DNA of 64,000 nt from Rhodospirillaceae bacterium (lineage in GTDB: Bacteria > Pseudomonadota > Alphaproteobacteria > GCA-2731375). Below the pieces are notes generated by a model, which saw only the letters and a list, made by a program, of their open reading frames with translations, had not been told where the DNA came from and ran no database searches. Location of the stretch: positions 186,001-250,000 of the forward strand of contig JABJKS010000089.1 of assembly GCA_018660265.1 (NCBI GenBank), read 5' to 3'. Positions 9,012-17,747 of the stretch are shown piece by piece. Made by a program: the position numbers and the translations under genes. Position 1 is the first letter of the stretch; each line of letters opens with the position of its first letter.

Positions 9012-10166
9012 GTGGAATTTTCCTTTACCGAAGAACAGATGGCAATTCGCGATACGGCGCGTCGTTTCGCCAAAGACCGCCTGGCCCCGCATTTTCGTCA
9101 GCGCGAACAAGACCGTAAGATTGGCCGGGACATCATTTCGGAAATGGCTGAACTGGGCCTGATCGGCGCCGACCTGCCGGCTGAATTCGGTGGTCTGGGC
9201 CTTGATTGCGTCACGGCCGGGATCATCATCGAGGAAATCGCCGCCGCAGATCTAAGCGTGTCTTATATCCAGCTAATCGGATCTTTAAATGGCCACCTGT
9301 TGGCAGATCACGCAACGCCGGAAATCGCCGCCCGGGCCATCGGCGATATCTGTACCGGCAAATCCATCACCTCCCTGGGATTGACGGAACCTCGGGGCGG
9401 CTCGGATGCTGCCGGGCTGATTGTCAGTGCCCGCCGGGACGGTGACGACTATGTCCTGAATGGGGAAAAAACCTCGATCTCGTTAAGCACCCAGGCTGAT
9501 GAAGTCATGTTATTCGCACGCACCGGCACAGAGGAAGAGCGCGGCCGTGGCGTCAGTACGTTCTATGCCCCTTTGAATGGCCCCGGCATCACGCGCACGG
9601 AATTCGATGACATGGGCCATGGTGCCGTGGGGCGGGGATCGCTGTTTTTTGACGATGCGCGCATTCCCGCCAGCTGTCTGATGGGGGAAGAGGGCGCGGG
9701 CTTTCGCCAGGTGATGAACGGTTTTGATTTTTCCCGCGCCCTGATCGGCCTGCAGGTCCTGGGCCCGGCCCGGGCCTCGCTGGAGGAAGCCTGGCAATAC
9801 AGCACCGAGCGGGAAGCATTCGGCAAGCCCATTGCAGCCTTTCAGGGCGTGACCCAGCCATTGGCGGAATTCGAGACCTATTTTGAGGCCGCCCGCTTGC
9901 TTTGTTACAAAACCCTATGGCTGCGAGATCAAAACCTGTCCCACACCAAGGAAGCGGCCATGGTGAAATGGTGGGCCCCAAAGGTTGCCTTTGAAATTAT
10001 TCACCAATGCCTGCTGACACATGGCCATTTCGGCTATACCAAAGAGTTGCCGTTCGAACAGCGTATGCGTGATGTTCTGGGCCTGCAAATCGGTGACGGC
10101 ACGGCGCAAATTCAAAAAATGATCATTGCCCGGGAAACCGTCGGGCGGGTGGCACTACCTTACTAA
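9012..10166 (+). CDS. Acyl-CoA dehydrogenase family protein
   Basis: 384 residues from the GTG at 9012 (VEFSFTEEQ is the normal family N-terminus; AGGG lies eight bases upstream). The open frame continues up to 8964 without homologous residues. Landmarks are GLIGADLPAEFGGLGLD, the FAD-binding GLTEPRGGSDAAGL, and the C-terminal region around THGHFGYTKELPFEQRMRD. These enzymes introduce an alpha-beta double bond into acyl-CoA, passing electrons to ETF. The Glu base position cannot be fixed without alignment. First gene of an operon with enoyl-CoA hydratase, Nudix hydrolase and ABC permease, which fits a beta-oxidation-like pathway. Confidence 0.9.
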   Translation: MEFSFTEEQMAIRDTARRFAKDRLAPHFRQREQDRKIGRDIISEMAELGLIGADLPAEFGGLGLDCVTAGIIIEEIAAADLSVSYIQLIGSLNGHLLADHATPEIAARAIGDICTGKSITSLGLTEPRGGSDAAGLIVSARRDGDDYVLNGEKTSISLSTQADEVMLFARTGTEEERGRGVSTFYAPLNGPGITRTEFDDMGHGAVGRGSLFFDDARIPASCLMGEEGAGFRQVMNGFDFSRALIGLQVLGPARASLEEAWQYSTEREAFGKPIAAFQGVTQPLAEFETYFEAARLLCYKTLWLRDQNLSHTKEAAMVKWWAPKVAFEIIHQCLLTHGHFGYTKELPFEQRMRDVLGLQIGDGTAQIQKMIIARETVGRVALPY

Positions 10167-10192
10167 ACGAAGAGAATTGTAGGAGAGATATT

Positions 10193-10978
10193 ATGAGTGG
10201 CTGCGAAGCGGAAATCCTACGACAGGTTGTCGATGGTGTCGGGATCATGACCCTGAACCGGCCGGACAAATTCAATTGCATCTCCACCGCCCTGATGGAT
10301 GGGATGGGTGCGGCCATCGAAGCCTTTGAGGCAGACAAGGCCGTGCGTGTCATTCTGCTGAATGCCGTCGGCAAGACTTTCTGCACCGGAGCCGATTTGG
10401 ATGAAGTCACGGTGGCACGCAAAAGCCGCGATACCTTGGCCACATTCATTGGCCATATTCATAAGGTTTTCCGCCGTTTGGAAACCTCCCCCCTGCCCGT
10501 GGTGGTCTCCGTCAACGGCCTGGCTTTGGCAGGCGGCATTGAAATGATGATGTCATGCGATGTGGCCTTCGCCGCCGAAAGCGCCCAGATCGGTGATCAA
10601 CATGCCCAATACGGCCTGGTGCCAGGTGGCGGCGGAACCCAACGCCTGCCCCGCCTGGTTGGTTTGCGCCGGGCCCTGGACCTGCAATATACCAACCGCT
10701 GGCTGACGGCGGCCGAGGCGGAACGCTGGGGCCTGGTCAATTATGTTGTAGCTGATGATGCCCTGGCCGATGCCGCGCTGGATTACTGCAAGGGCCTGGC
10801 AGCGAAAAGCCGGGCCGGGCTGGCTGCTATGAAACGCCTCTCGCGCCAGGGCTTGGAAATGGCCCCGTCCGATGGCTTAAGTTTGGAGGAGGACGCCGTG
10901 GTCGCCTGCCTGATGGACCCGGATGCCGAAGAAGGCCTGGCCGCCTTCCAGGCCCGGCGCAAGCCAAACTTTGCATAG
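10193..10978 (+). CDS. Enoyl-CoA hydratase/isomerase family protein
   Basis: 261 residues, crotonase fold. Visible marks are FCTGADLDE (first oxyanion loop), SVNGLALAGGIEMMMSCD (about 104-121) and GLVPGGGGTQRLPRLVG. The first catalytic glutamate of classical hydratases, normally just before the GxxPGxGGTQRL motif, is replaced here by the run GDQHAQYG, so the reaction may be isomerisation or another crotonase chemistry. A strong ribosome site (AGGAGAG) lies upstream of the ATG. It follows the acyl-CoA dehydrogenase by 26 bases. Confidence 0.9.
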   Translation: MSGCEAEILRQVVDGVGIMTLNRPDKFNCISTALMDGMGAAIEAFEADKAVRVILLNAVGKTFCTGADLDEVTVARKSRDTLATFIGHIHKVFRRLETSPLPVVVSVNGLALAGGIEMMMSCDVAFAAESAQIGDQHAQYGLVPGGGGTQRLPRLVGLRRALDLQYTNRWLTAAEAERWGLVNYVVADDALADAALDYCKGLAAKSRAGLAAMKRLSRQGLEMAPSDGLSLEEDAVVACLMDPDAEEGLAAFQARRKPNFA

Positions 10979-10991
10979 GGGATCGTAGGAC

Positions 10992-11423
10992 ATGCCCCGA
11001 TCCTATCCTGACCGGCCCATGGTGGGTGTGGGTGCCGTGGTCTTCAAAGACAGCGAGATCCTGATGATCCGCCGGGGCAAGGCGCCGCGCAAGGGCCATT
11101 GGAGCCTGCCGGGCGGAATGCAGGAACTGGGTGAAACCGTCTTTGCCGCCGCTGCCCGTGAGGTCCTGGAAGAAACCAGTATTGTGATCCGGAACATTGC
11201 CCTGATTGATGTCATCGACTCCATCACGCCCGATGATGAAGGCCGTGTGCAGTTTCACTACACCTTGGTTGATGTGGTGGCCGATTGGCAGGGCGGTGAA
11301 GCGGTGGGGGGCGATGACGCCATGCATGCGGAATTCATGCCGTTACATCGGGCGGAAAGCCTGGACATGTGGGCCGAGACTCACCGTATTATCAAGGTCG
11401 CACGGGACATGCGCGGGATTTGA
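10992..11423 (+). CDS. Nudix hydrolase
   Basis: 143 residues. The Nudix box is at about residues 40-62: GGMQELGE, seven residues, then REVLEETSI. The usual glycine after EE-x is serine, a tolerated change. The N-terminal VGVGAVVFKDSEILMIRRG and SLPGG strand match ADP-ribose pyrophosphatase-like or MutT-like members. It hydrolyses a nucleoside diphosphate derivative, perhaps a CoA or ADP-ribose compound given the acyl-CoA neighbours, but this is inference. It sits 13 bases after the enoyl-CoA hydratase and one base before the ABC permease, so co-transcription is likely. Confidence 0.88.
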   Translation: MPRSYPDRPMVGVGAVVFKDSEILMIRRGKAPRKGHWSLPGGMQELGETVFAAAAREVLEETSIVIRNIALIDVIDSITPDDEGRVQFHYTLVDVVADWQGGEAVGGDDAMHAEFMPLHRAESLDMWAETHRIIKVARDMRGI

Positions 11424-11424
11424 G

Positions 11425-12228
11425 ATGTCCGATCCTGCTCTGAACCGACCACGGATACTCGGGGCAATCAACTGGCTGGGCCTGTGGACCCTGTATCAAA
11501 AAGAAGTCCGGCGGTTTCTAAAGGTCACAGCACAAACGGTGATTGGCCCCCTGGTTATGAGCCTGTTGTTCCTGGCCATATTCGCCGTTGCCCTGGGCAG
11601 TCGCCGTGGTGAAATAGACGGTGTGGCCTACACATCGTTCCTGGCCCCCGGACTGGTCATGATGGCAATCACCCAGAACGCCTTCGCCAATGCCTCATCA
11701 TCATTGTTGATCGCCAAGACCCAAGGCACCATCGTCGATCTGTTGATGGCACCATTGCGCCCCCTGGAATTGATATTGGCATTTGTCTTTGCCGCCATGA
11801 CACGGGGCCTGTTGGTGGCCCTGGTGGTCGCCGTTGCCATGACACCGTTTGTTTCTATGACAATCAACCATATGGGTTTGCTGTTGTTTCACGCCCTTGC
11901 AGCAAGCGCATTGCTAGCCCTGCTGGGTATTTTGGCGGGCCTGTGGGCGGAGCGGATGGATAACCTGGCTGCCGTGACCAATTTCGCCATCGCCCCGCTG
12001 ACCTTTCTGTCCGGCACATTCTTCAGCGCCACGGACCTGCCCCCGGCCCTGCAAGGGCTGCTGACCTTAAACCCGTTCTTTCACATGATCGACGGTTTTC
12101 GCCACGGCTTCATCGGCCAGGGACAGGTTGAACCGATTATCGCCGTCACCGTCATGTTGGCTGCCAATTTGGCGGTCTTCTGGCTCTGTCATCGTACCGT
12201 CGCCCGTGGCTGGCGCATTAAACCCTGA
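11425..12228 (+). CDS. ABC-2 type transporter permease
   Basis: 267 residues, six hydrophobic segments, with the ABC-2 pattern LYQKEVRRFLKVTAQTVIGP at the start and the conserved LNPFFHMIDGFRHGFIGQ near the end, close to the YadH/NodJ-type permeases. The ATG at 11425 is chosen: it is one base past the Nudix stop and begins the conserved region; the longer open frame upstream is the Nudix gene in another frame. The matching ATP-binding subunit, normally adjacent, is not in this neighbourhood, so the partner must be encoded elsewhere. Cargo unknown. Confidence 0.88.
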   Translation: MSDPALNRPRILGAINWLGLWTLYQKEVRRFLKVTAQTVIGPLVMSLLFLAIFAVALGSRRGEIDGVAYTSFLAPGLVMMAITQNAFANASSSLLIAKTQGTIVDLLMAPLRPLELILAFVFAAMTRGLLVALVVAVAMTPFVSMTINHMGLLLFHALAASALLALLGILAGLWAERMDNLAAVTNFAIAPLTFLSGTFFSATDLPPALQGLLTLNPFFHMIDGFRHGFIGQGQVEPIIAVTVMLAANLAVFWLCHRTVARGWRIKP

Positions 12229-12246
12229 AGGGGCCTTGCACGTGGA

Positions 12247-12306
12247 TGCCCGGATCAGGTCCGGGCACGACAGAATATTCGTCATTGCCGGGCATGACCC
12301 GGCAAT
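12247..12306. repeat. Paired hairpin repeat, family C, copy 1
   Basis: Two perfect stems: TGCCCGGA-TCAGG-TCCGGGCA (12247-12267) and ATTGCCGGG-CATGA-CCCGGCAAT (12284-12306). The second matches, with paired changes, the stem at 43535-43557. It lies in the convergent gap between the ABC permease and the PRISE-like reductase and could also act as a bidirectional terminator. Confidence 0.75.
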
Positions 12307-12345
12307 CCATGTTGCCGCAATCATCAAGTCATCCAGGGAACACAC

Positions 12346-13422
12346 CTATCGGGGCAAAATGCCTTCGTCCTGATACTGCTGCAACAGCTCGATCAACATA
12401 TCCTCTGTATCGATACAATCCTGAAAGCCGTGCTGGCGCAGCTTGATGGTACTGACCACCACGGGGGCCGGGTTCTTGCCGGCGGCAAAGTTGAAATCCG
12501 CAAACTGCCAGGATTGCCCCACCAGCTTGTCATAGGGAATATCGCGCAGACTATGCGTCTTGGCGATTTCTTCCCAAATGTGCGCCTTTGTCGGCATCAC
12601 GTCCTGCAGACGCTGGGGTTCGGGCTCTCCCATCACCATGCCGAAATGTTTGGCCAGGGTGGGCCAAAGGCCGGGGAAAGTAATATTGTCGCCGTTGGTA
12701 ATATTGAAAATCTCGTCCCGCGCGCCATCCGCATCTGTGGCCCAGTCCAGGCATTTGGCGATCAGGCGGGTGTCGATGGCCTCTGTCACATAAGGGCCGC
12801 CACCTGGATGACAAAGGGGCAGGCCCTCGGCCCGGCGGATCACCGCATAGACTGCCATGGCAAGGAGAATGTTCAGGGGCGCGTCCAGGGCGAAACCAAA
12901 AATGGTCTGCGGCCGTAGGATCATCCAGTTCCAGCCCTTACCTTTTTGCAGATCGCGGACAAAGTCTTCCTGATACCAATAGAAGTTCTCATGCTCGTTG
13001 CGGGCCCATCTCTCCCGCGCCGGCACGGGGGGTGGACGCAAATGGGCCCCATAGGCCTTGGTGCCCTGAAAAAGAGAGATCTGGCTGAGGTCCTTCGCCA
13101 CCCTATCGAGGGGTTCGAGGGCATTTTTCAACATCGTCGTGTTGGTTTCCATTTGCGCCTTGGCCCGCCAGCCCCGGATTACGTCTTCTTCTTCGTATAG
13201 GGCGGTATAGATAACGTGGGTGGTATCCGACAGTTCCCCCAGAATTTTTTCGCAGCCCGCACGGTCCATCAAATCGAGGGGAATAAAACGCCCCCCATGT
13301 TCGAAGGCGGGTGGCCGGCGTGACAGGGCAGTGACCTTCCACCCGGGCTGGGCATCGAAGTGGCGCAGTGCGGCGCCGCCGACCAGACCCGAAGGACCGA
13401 AAATGACGATATTTCCACTCAT
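12346..13422 (-). CDS. NAD(P)-dependent reductase, PRISE/progesterone 5-beta-reductase-like SDR
   Basis: 358 residues from the ATG at 13422, the start of the nucleotide-binding strand MSGNIVIFGPSGLVGGAALR. Extended SDR of the PRISE type: the family signatures LFQGTKAYGAH and NFYWYQEDF (with the tyrosine that replaces the usual YxxxK arrangement) are present, then WMILRPQTIFGFA. PRISE enzymes reduce enone double bonds of steroids or iridoids, but bacterial members are poorly characterised. It is divergent from the VOC-dioxygenase operon, sharing a 98-base gap. Substrate uncertain. Confidence 0.85.
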   Translation of the reverse strand: MSGNIVIFGPSGLVGGAALRHFDAQPGWKVTALSRRPPAFEHGGRFIPLDLMDRAGCEKILGELSDTTHVIYTALYEEEDVIRGWRAKAQMETNTTMLKNALEPLDRVAKDLSQISLFQGTKAYGAHLRPPPVPARERWARNEHENFYWYQEDFVRDLQKGKGWNWMILRPQTIFGFALDAPLNILLAMAVYAVIRRAEGLPLCHPGGGPYVTEAIDTRLIAKCLDWATDADGARDEIFNITNGDNITFPGLWPTLAKHFGMVMGEPEPQRLQDVMPTKAHIWEEIAKTHSLRDIPYDKLVGQSWQFADFNFAAGKNPAPVVVSTIKLRQHGFQDCIDTEDMLIELLQQYQDEGILPR

Positions 13423-13520
13423 GATTATGTACCATTGCAACATTGGACGGGTGAGGGGCAGAATAGGGTCCCGCTTCACCTCTCGCAACCGGCTGAAGTG
13501 ATGAACAGGAGGATATGATC

Positions 13521-14048
13521 ATGAGTCGCCTTTTCGGACCCCTGCGCCAGATGGGATATGTGGTCAAAGATATTGATGCCGCCATGCGCCACTGGATCGA
13601 TGTGTGCCAGATCGGGCCCTGGTTCTATGTGGATAAGCTGGCCGTTGATGGTTTTCGTTATAAAGGAGAACCCAGCGCGCCCCATATCTCCATCGCCCTG
13701 GCGAATTCCGGTGATATGCAGATAGAGCTGATCCAACAGCGCGACAGCGCCCCGACCATGTACCAGGATTTTCTGAATGCGGGCCGCGAAGGCCTGCAGC
13801 ATTTTTCGACCTGGCCGGAAAATTATCACGAGATCTATGACAAGGCCCTGGCCGCCGGCTACACCGTCGGACAGGAATCCTCCAGCCCCCGTGGCTCCTT
13901 TGTCTATTTCCAACAGGAAGGCCATATGGGTACGATCATCGAAATGGCAGAGTTGACCGAAACCCGCCAACGCATGTTCGGTGGCGTCCGGGATGCGGCT
14001 GCCGGCTGGGACGGCAGCGACCCGATCCGGGAAAATTGGCCCCGTTGA
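13521..14048 (+). CDS. VOC family (glyoxalase-like) protein
   Basis: 175 residues. The start at 13521 is chosen because AGGAGG (13507-13512) is eight bases upstream of it, whereas the ATG at 13515 is only two bases away. Two beta-alpha-beta-beta-beta units are visible: GYVVKDIDAAMRHWI at the start and the C-terminal GSFVYFQQEGHMGTIIEMAE ending with the typical metal-binding glutamate. Candidate histidine ligands are in APHISIAL and LQHFSTW. The family includes dioxygenases, epimerases and lyases, so no reaction is assigned. First gene of an operon with a TauD-like dioxygenase and a MetE-like protein. Confidence 0.85.
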   Translation: MSRLFGPLRQMGYVVKDIDAAMRHWIDVCQIGPWFYVDKLAVDGFRYKGEPSAPHISIALANSGDMQIELIQQRDSAPTMYQDFLNAGREGLQHFSTWPENYHEIYDKALAAGYTVGQESSSPRGSFVYFQQEGHMGTIIEMAELTETRQRMFGGVRDAAAGWDGSDPIRENWPR

Positions 14049-14069
14049 GGCTTTGGAAAGGGAGCAACC

Positions 14070-14936
14070 ATGTTGAAGAACAGCAAACTGGAAATTCGTC
14101 AACTTGCAGGTGCCTTGGGGGCAGAGATCCTGGGCGCGGATTTATCCCAAGACATTGATGGCGGCACGTTTGAGAAAATTTTTGCCGCGTTGATGGAATA
14201 CGGCATGGTGGTGATCCGGGAGCAAGACATCACGCCGGCCCAGCACAAGGCCTTTTGCCAGCGCATCGGCGATCCGCTGCCGGTGCCGTTCGTGAAAACC
14301 CTGGACGACCATCCCGAGATCATCGCCGTCATCAAGGAGGCGGATGAGCGCACGAGAATGGTTTTCGGCGGCACCTGGCATACGGATTTCAGCTTCCTCG
14401 CCGCGCCACCCAAAGCTTCCTGCCTTTACGCGCGCGAGATCCCCAGCTTTGGCGGCGATACCCTGTTTGCCTCCATGACCAAAGCCTATGAGGCCCTGTC
14501 GCCCGGCATGAAGGCGCTGTTAAAGGATATGAAAGTGGTGCATTCGGGGCGGCGGTCCTATGGTCCGGTTGGCACTTTTGCCAAGACACAGCTGAATTCC
14601 GTCAATGTTACGGCCAGTGAAGAGGGTGATGCGGAGGTTCTCCACCCCGCCGTCGTCGTGATCCCGGAAAGCGGCAAGCGCAGCCTATTCATCAATGACA
14701 TCTATGCAATTCGGTTCGACGGCATGACAGAGGCGGAAAGCGCGCCGCTGTTGAATTTCCTGTGTGAGCAGGCTCGCCGCCCGGAAAACCTCTGCCGTTT
14801 GGATTGGCAACCTGGTTCTCTTGCCCTATGGGACAATCGCACCACCATGCACTACGCCGTCGATGACTATGACGGCCAGCGGCGGGAGATGCATCGGGTC
14901 ACCATTGCCGGCATACCCCTAGAAGGCGTCCAATAG
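14070..14936 (+). CDS. TauD/TfdA family Fe(II)/2-oxoglutarate dioxygenase
   Basis: 288 residues. The iron ligands are visible as H104 and D106 in GGTWHTDFSF and H261 in DNRTTMHYAVDD; the 2-oxoglutarate arginine is in the following REMHRVTIAG stretch (about R276). Length and spacing match TauD/TfdA enzymes, which hydroxylate a substrate next to a leaving group and so cleave taurine, 2,4-D and similar compounds. Which compound is used here cannot be told. It is 21 bases after the VOC gene and 13 bases before the MetE-like gene, so the three probably act on one small molecule. Confidence 0.92.
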   Translation: MLKNSKLEIRQLAGALGAEILGADLSQDIDGGTFEKIFAALMEYGMVVIREQDITPAQHKAFCQRIGDPLPVPFVKTLDDHPEIIAVIKEADERTRMVFGGTWHTDFSFLAAPPKASCLYAREIPSFGGDTLFASMTKAYEALSPGMKALLKDMKVVHSGRRSYGPVGTFAKTQLNSVNVTASEEGDAEVLHPAVVVIPESGKRSLFINDIYAIRFDGMTEAESAPLLNFLCEQARRPENLCRLDWQPGSLALWDNRTTMHYAVDDYDGQRREMHRVTIAGIPLEGVQ

Positions 14937-14949
14937 AAGGGATCCAATA

Positions 14950-16116
14950 ATGCAACGCAGCGACGAACGTATCCTCACGACCCACGCGGGCAGCCTGCCA
15001 CGCCCGCCGGCCCTGACCGCCATGTTCGCTGATCGGGTACAGGGCCGCGGCGTCGATATGGCGGCAATGGCAACGGCGATCGAAGACGCCACGAACTGGG
15101 TTCTGCCCAAACAATTGGATGCAGGCATCGACATTCCCAATAATGGCGAACAGCCGCGGGATGCGTTCTTTTTATATGTCCGCCACCGTATGACCGGTTT
15201 CACCGGCCTTGGCACCCGGCAGGGCCCGGCGGATGTGGCCCGCTATCCGCAATTCCTGGCCATGCGGCAAAGCCTTGCCACCAACAAGGTCGCCGTGACC
15301 AATTTCGAGGTGCCCAAGGTTGTCGATGAAGTGCGCTATATTGACCCCGCGTTCGTGGCCACGGAATGCGGTGACTTTCGGCGTATTCTCACCGACATAG
15401 CACCGGCGCAGAGGGAGGCGTTTATTACCGCGCCATCACCGGGCATTATCGCAGCGGCGGTGCCGAACGAATATTACGACAGCGCGGACAGATATCTCGA
15501 TGCCCTGGCCAAGGCTTTGCAGATTGAGTACGAGGCCATTGTAAAGCATGGCTTTACCCTGCAACTGGATTGCCCTGACCTGGCGCTGGAGCGTCATGTC
15601 ACCTATGCGGACCGGCCTGTTTCAGATTTTATAGAGTTCGTTGAAGGGGTGATCGATGCCATCAACCGCTCTTTGGTCAATATCCCACGGGATCAGGTGC
15701 GCCTGCATGTTTGTTGGGGCAATTACGAAGGCCCCCATGATCTGGACGTCCCCTTGGCGGATATCCTGCCGACTGTCCTGCAGGCGGATGTGGGCGGCAT
15801 CGTCTTGCCTTTTGCCAACCCCCGCCATGCCCATGAATACAAGATCTTTGAAAACGGCCCACTCGCTGACGATCAAATTCTGGTCGCAGGCGTCATCGAC
15901 ACCACGACGAACTATGTGGAACATCCCGAAACCGTTGCCGATAGGATAGAACGGATCGCCCAGGCGTTGGGTGATCCGACACGTATCCTGGCCGGCACCG
16001 ATTGCGGTTTCGACACCTCTGCCGGCATGGGCAAAGTTGCCGAAGACGTAGTTTGGGCCAAACTGGCAGCCTTGTCCGAAGGCGCAAAAATCGCCTCCGC
16101 TCGATTGTTTGGCTAA
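14950..16116 (+). CDS. Cobalamin-independent methionine synthase II family (MetE C-terminal-like) protein
   Basis: 388 residues, a TIM-barrel like the catalytic half of MetE, without the N-terminal half. Zinc-site residues are recognisable as H253 and C255 in RLHVCWGNYEGPHD and C352 in AGTDCGFD. Many short MetE-like proteins occur in catabolic operons and are thought to move methyl or other groups to or from thiols, or to cleave carbon-sulfur bonds; few have been tested. Placed after a TauD-like dioxygenase and a VOC protein, it may process a methylated or sulfur-containing compound. Not a housekeeping MetE. Confidence 0.88.
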   Translation: MQRSDERILTTHAGSLPRPPALTAMFADRVQGRGVDMAAMATAIEDATNWVLPKQLDAGIDIPNNGEQPRDAFFLYVRHRMTGFTGLGTRQGPADVARYPQFLAMRQSLATNKVAVTNFEVPKVVDEVRYIDPAFVATECGDFRRILTDIAPAQREAFITAPSPGIIAAAVPNEYYDSADRYLDALAKALQIEYEAIVKHGFTLQLDCPDLALERHVTYADRPVSDFIEFVEGVIDAINRSLVNIPRDQVRLHVCWGNYEGPHDLDVPLADILPTVLQADVGGIVLPFANPRHAHEYKIFENGPLADDQILVAGVIDTTTNYVEHPETVADRIERIAQALGDPTRILAGTDCGFDTSAGMGKVAEDVVWAKLAALSEGAKIASARLFG

Positions 16117-16122
16117 CGAATT

Positions 16123-16938
16123 CTAGACAGTCTTCCCGCCGCGTAGTTTTTCCCAATCATACTGCGAGGGCTCTTTGTCCTTGAAGCGTTGCACGGCAGC
16201 CTTGTGATAGGGCGTGACCAGGGCCATGCCCTGGGCATCAGCTTCCAGTTCCAACAAAGTGCGATGATCCAGATTATGCGATTGGTTGAGGATATTCTTC
16301 GACATCCCGATGGCCGCTGTTGAAGCATGGCGGAACCGACCCGCGAACTCCCGCACCTCATCCATGGCATTTTCCTGGGATACCACATCCAGGATCAAGC
16401 CGATCTCCTTCGCCTCTTCAGCACCGACCTTACGGGCGCTGTACACCAGTTCCTTGGCACGTTGCAGGCCAACCAGGCGTGGCAGGATATAGAACCCGCC
16501 CCAATCGGGCACCGCACCGATACGGCCAAAGGCCTGCATGAACATACCCTTGGGTGTGGCAAAAACAAAATCCGCCGCCAGCGCCAGGTTGCAACCGGCA
16601 CCGGCTGCCGGGCCATCGACCAAACTGACCACCGGCAACTCAATATTGGCAATGTCATAAATCAGAGCATGATCGGAGCGCAGGCCTTTGCGGGTCATCA
16701 AAGACGTACGTTCATCGCTGCCCATGCCCTTGATATCGCCACCGGCACAAAATGCGCCACCAGCGCCTGTCAGGATCAGCGCCTTGATCTCTTCGCCGGC
16801 CTGATCCTTCACCACCTTTAGGGCCGCGCGCAGGTCGTCACGCATTTCCGCGCTCAAGGCGTTGCGGGCATCGGGACGAAACAGTGTGATGGTCGCAATT
16901 TCATCCGAAACGTCGAATTTGATATGTGTGAAATCCAT
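16123..16938 (-). CDS. Enoyl-CoA hydratase/isomerase family protein
   Basis: 271 residues, crotonase fold: FCAGGDIKGMG (oxyanion loop), LVDGPAAGAGCNLALAADF, then GRIGAVPDWGGFYILPRLVG. The glutamate of true hydratases before the GxxP motif is absent and an aspartate (VPDWGG) sits where isomerases of the PaaG type carry their base, so an isomerase or ring-cleaving role is possible. It is convergent with the MetE-like gene (six-base gap) and appears to be monocistronic. Substrate unknown. Confidence 0.88.
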   Translation of the reverse strand: MDFTHIKFDVSDEIATITLFRPDARNALSAEMRDDLRAALKVVKDQAGEEIKALILTGAGGAFCAGGDIKGMGSDERTSLMTRKGLRSDHALIYDIANIELPVVSLVDGPAAGAGCNLALAADFVFATPKGMFMQAFGRIGAVPDWGGFYILPRLVGLQRAKELVYSARKVGAEEAKEIGLILDVVSQENAMDEVREFAGRFRHASTAAIGMSKNILNQSHNLDHRTLLELEADAQGMALVTPYHKAAVQRFKDKEPSQYDWEKLRGGKTV

Positions 16939-17098
16939 TCTGCTGGGATCCTTTTATAATATGCCAGTGGCTCGGCAGGCTTAAACAATGTGCTTGAATT
17001 TCAGTAACGATAACTGAAGTGGACGGCTGTTGAAACTATCTTGCTATTTATAAGCTGATTGCCAGGATTGCCGGGTCTGCGTGCAAGCCTGTTGGGCC

Positions 17099-17647
17099 TT
17101 ACAAACCCCGTTCGACCCAACTGCGTAATATGGCGTGAGAGCGCTGGCTGTCATTGGTAAATTGTTCGATTTGGGGGCCGTTTTGGGCCGCGAACTCCAG
17201 GCGGTAGCCGTTCGGATCATGAAAATAGATTGAGGAAATGACACCATGATCAATAGGGCCTTCAACTTCCAACCCCTTGTCCAATAATCGCTTTCGCCAA
17301 ATCGACAGGGCGTCATGATCCGCCAGGCCCATAGCGAAATGCAAGTCCATGCCCCATTGCCGTTTGAATTCGAATGGCGGCGCAGCTTCGCCCTGTCCGG
17401 CCACCTCAAAAAAGGCGATATAATTCGATGCAGCGCCGTTATGGCCGCCGATGTCAAAGAAGATATGCATGTAGCGTACCGCCTCCCCCGTCGTGGGATG
17501 GGCATCAATATCCAGGGCCTGGGTCATGGGAAAACCCAACAGGTCTTCGTAGAAAGCCCGGGTTTCTTCTGCATTTCGGCAACGGAAAGCCGCGTGGTGG
17601 GCACCCGTGACGGGCGGCACGCCGGCTTCGGTCGGGATATTGGTCAT
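17099..17647 (-). CDS. VOC family (glyoxalase-like) protein
   Basis: 182 residues from the ATG at 17647, which has GGGGAGG five bases upstream; the longer open frame has no homology. The two VOC modules are seen as GAHHAAFRCRNAEETRAFYE at the start and SIYFHDPNGYRLEFAAQ near the end, the latter ending in the usual metal-binding glutamate. The histidine pair in HHAAF supplies a candidate ligand, and DLHFAMGLADHD another. Similar proteins include extradiol-type dioxygenases. It is divergent from the FAD monooxygenase gene, so the two may share regulation and act on the same aromatic compound. Confidence 0.85.
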   Translation of the reverse strand: MTNIPTEAGVPPVTGAHHAAFRCRNAEETRAFYEDLLGFPMTQALDIDAHPTTGEAVRYMHIFFDIGGHNGAASNYIAFFEVAGQGEAAPPFEFKRQWGMDLHFAMGLADHDALSIWRKRLLDKGLEVEGPIDHGVISSIYFHDPNGYRLEFAAQNGPQIEQFTNDSQRSHAILRSWVERGL

Positions 17648-17747
17648 CAAAGCCTCCCCAAAAAAATAGAACTGTTGGAAAAGAATTATGCTAGCAGATT
17701 TGCGGTTTTTTCGTGCGCTTTTTAGCCGAGCCCCGTAACCTAGTGTC

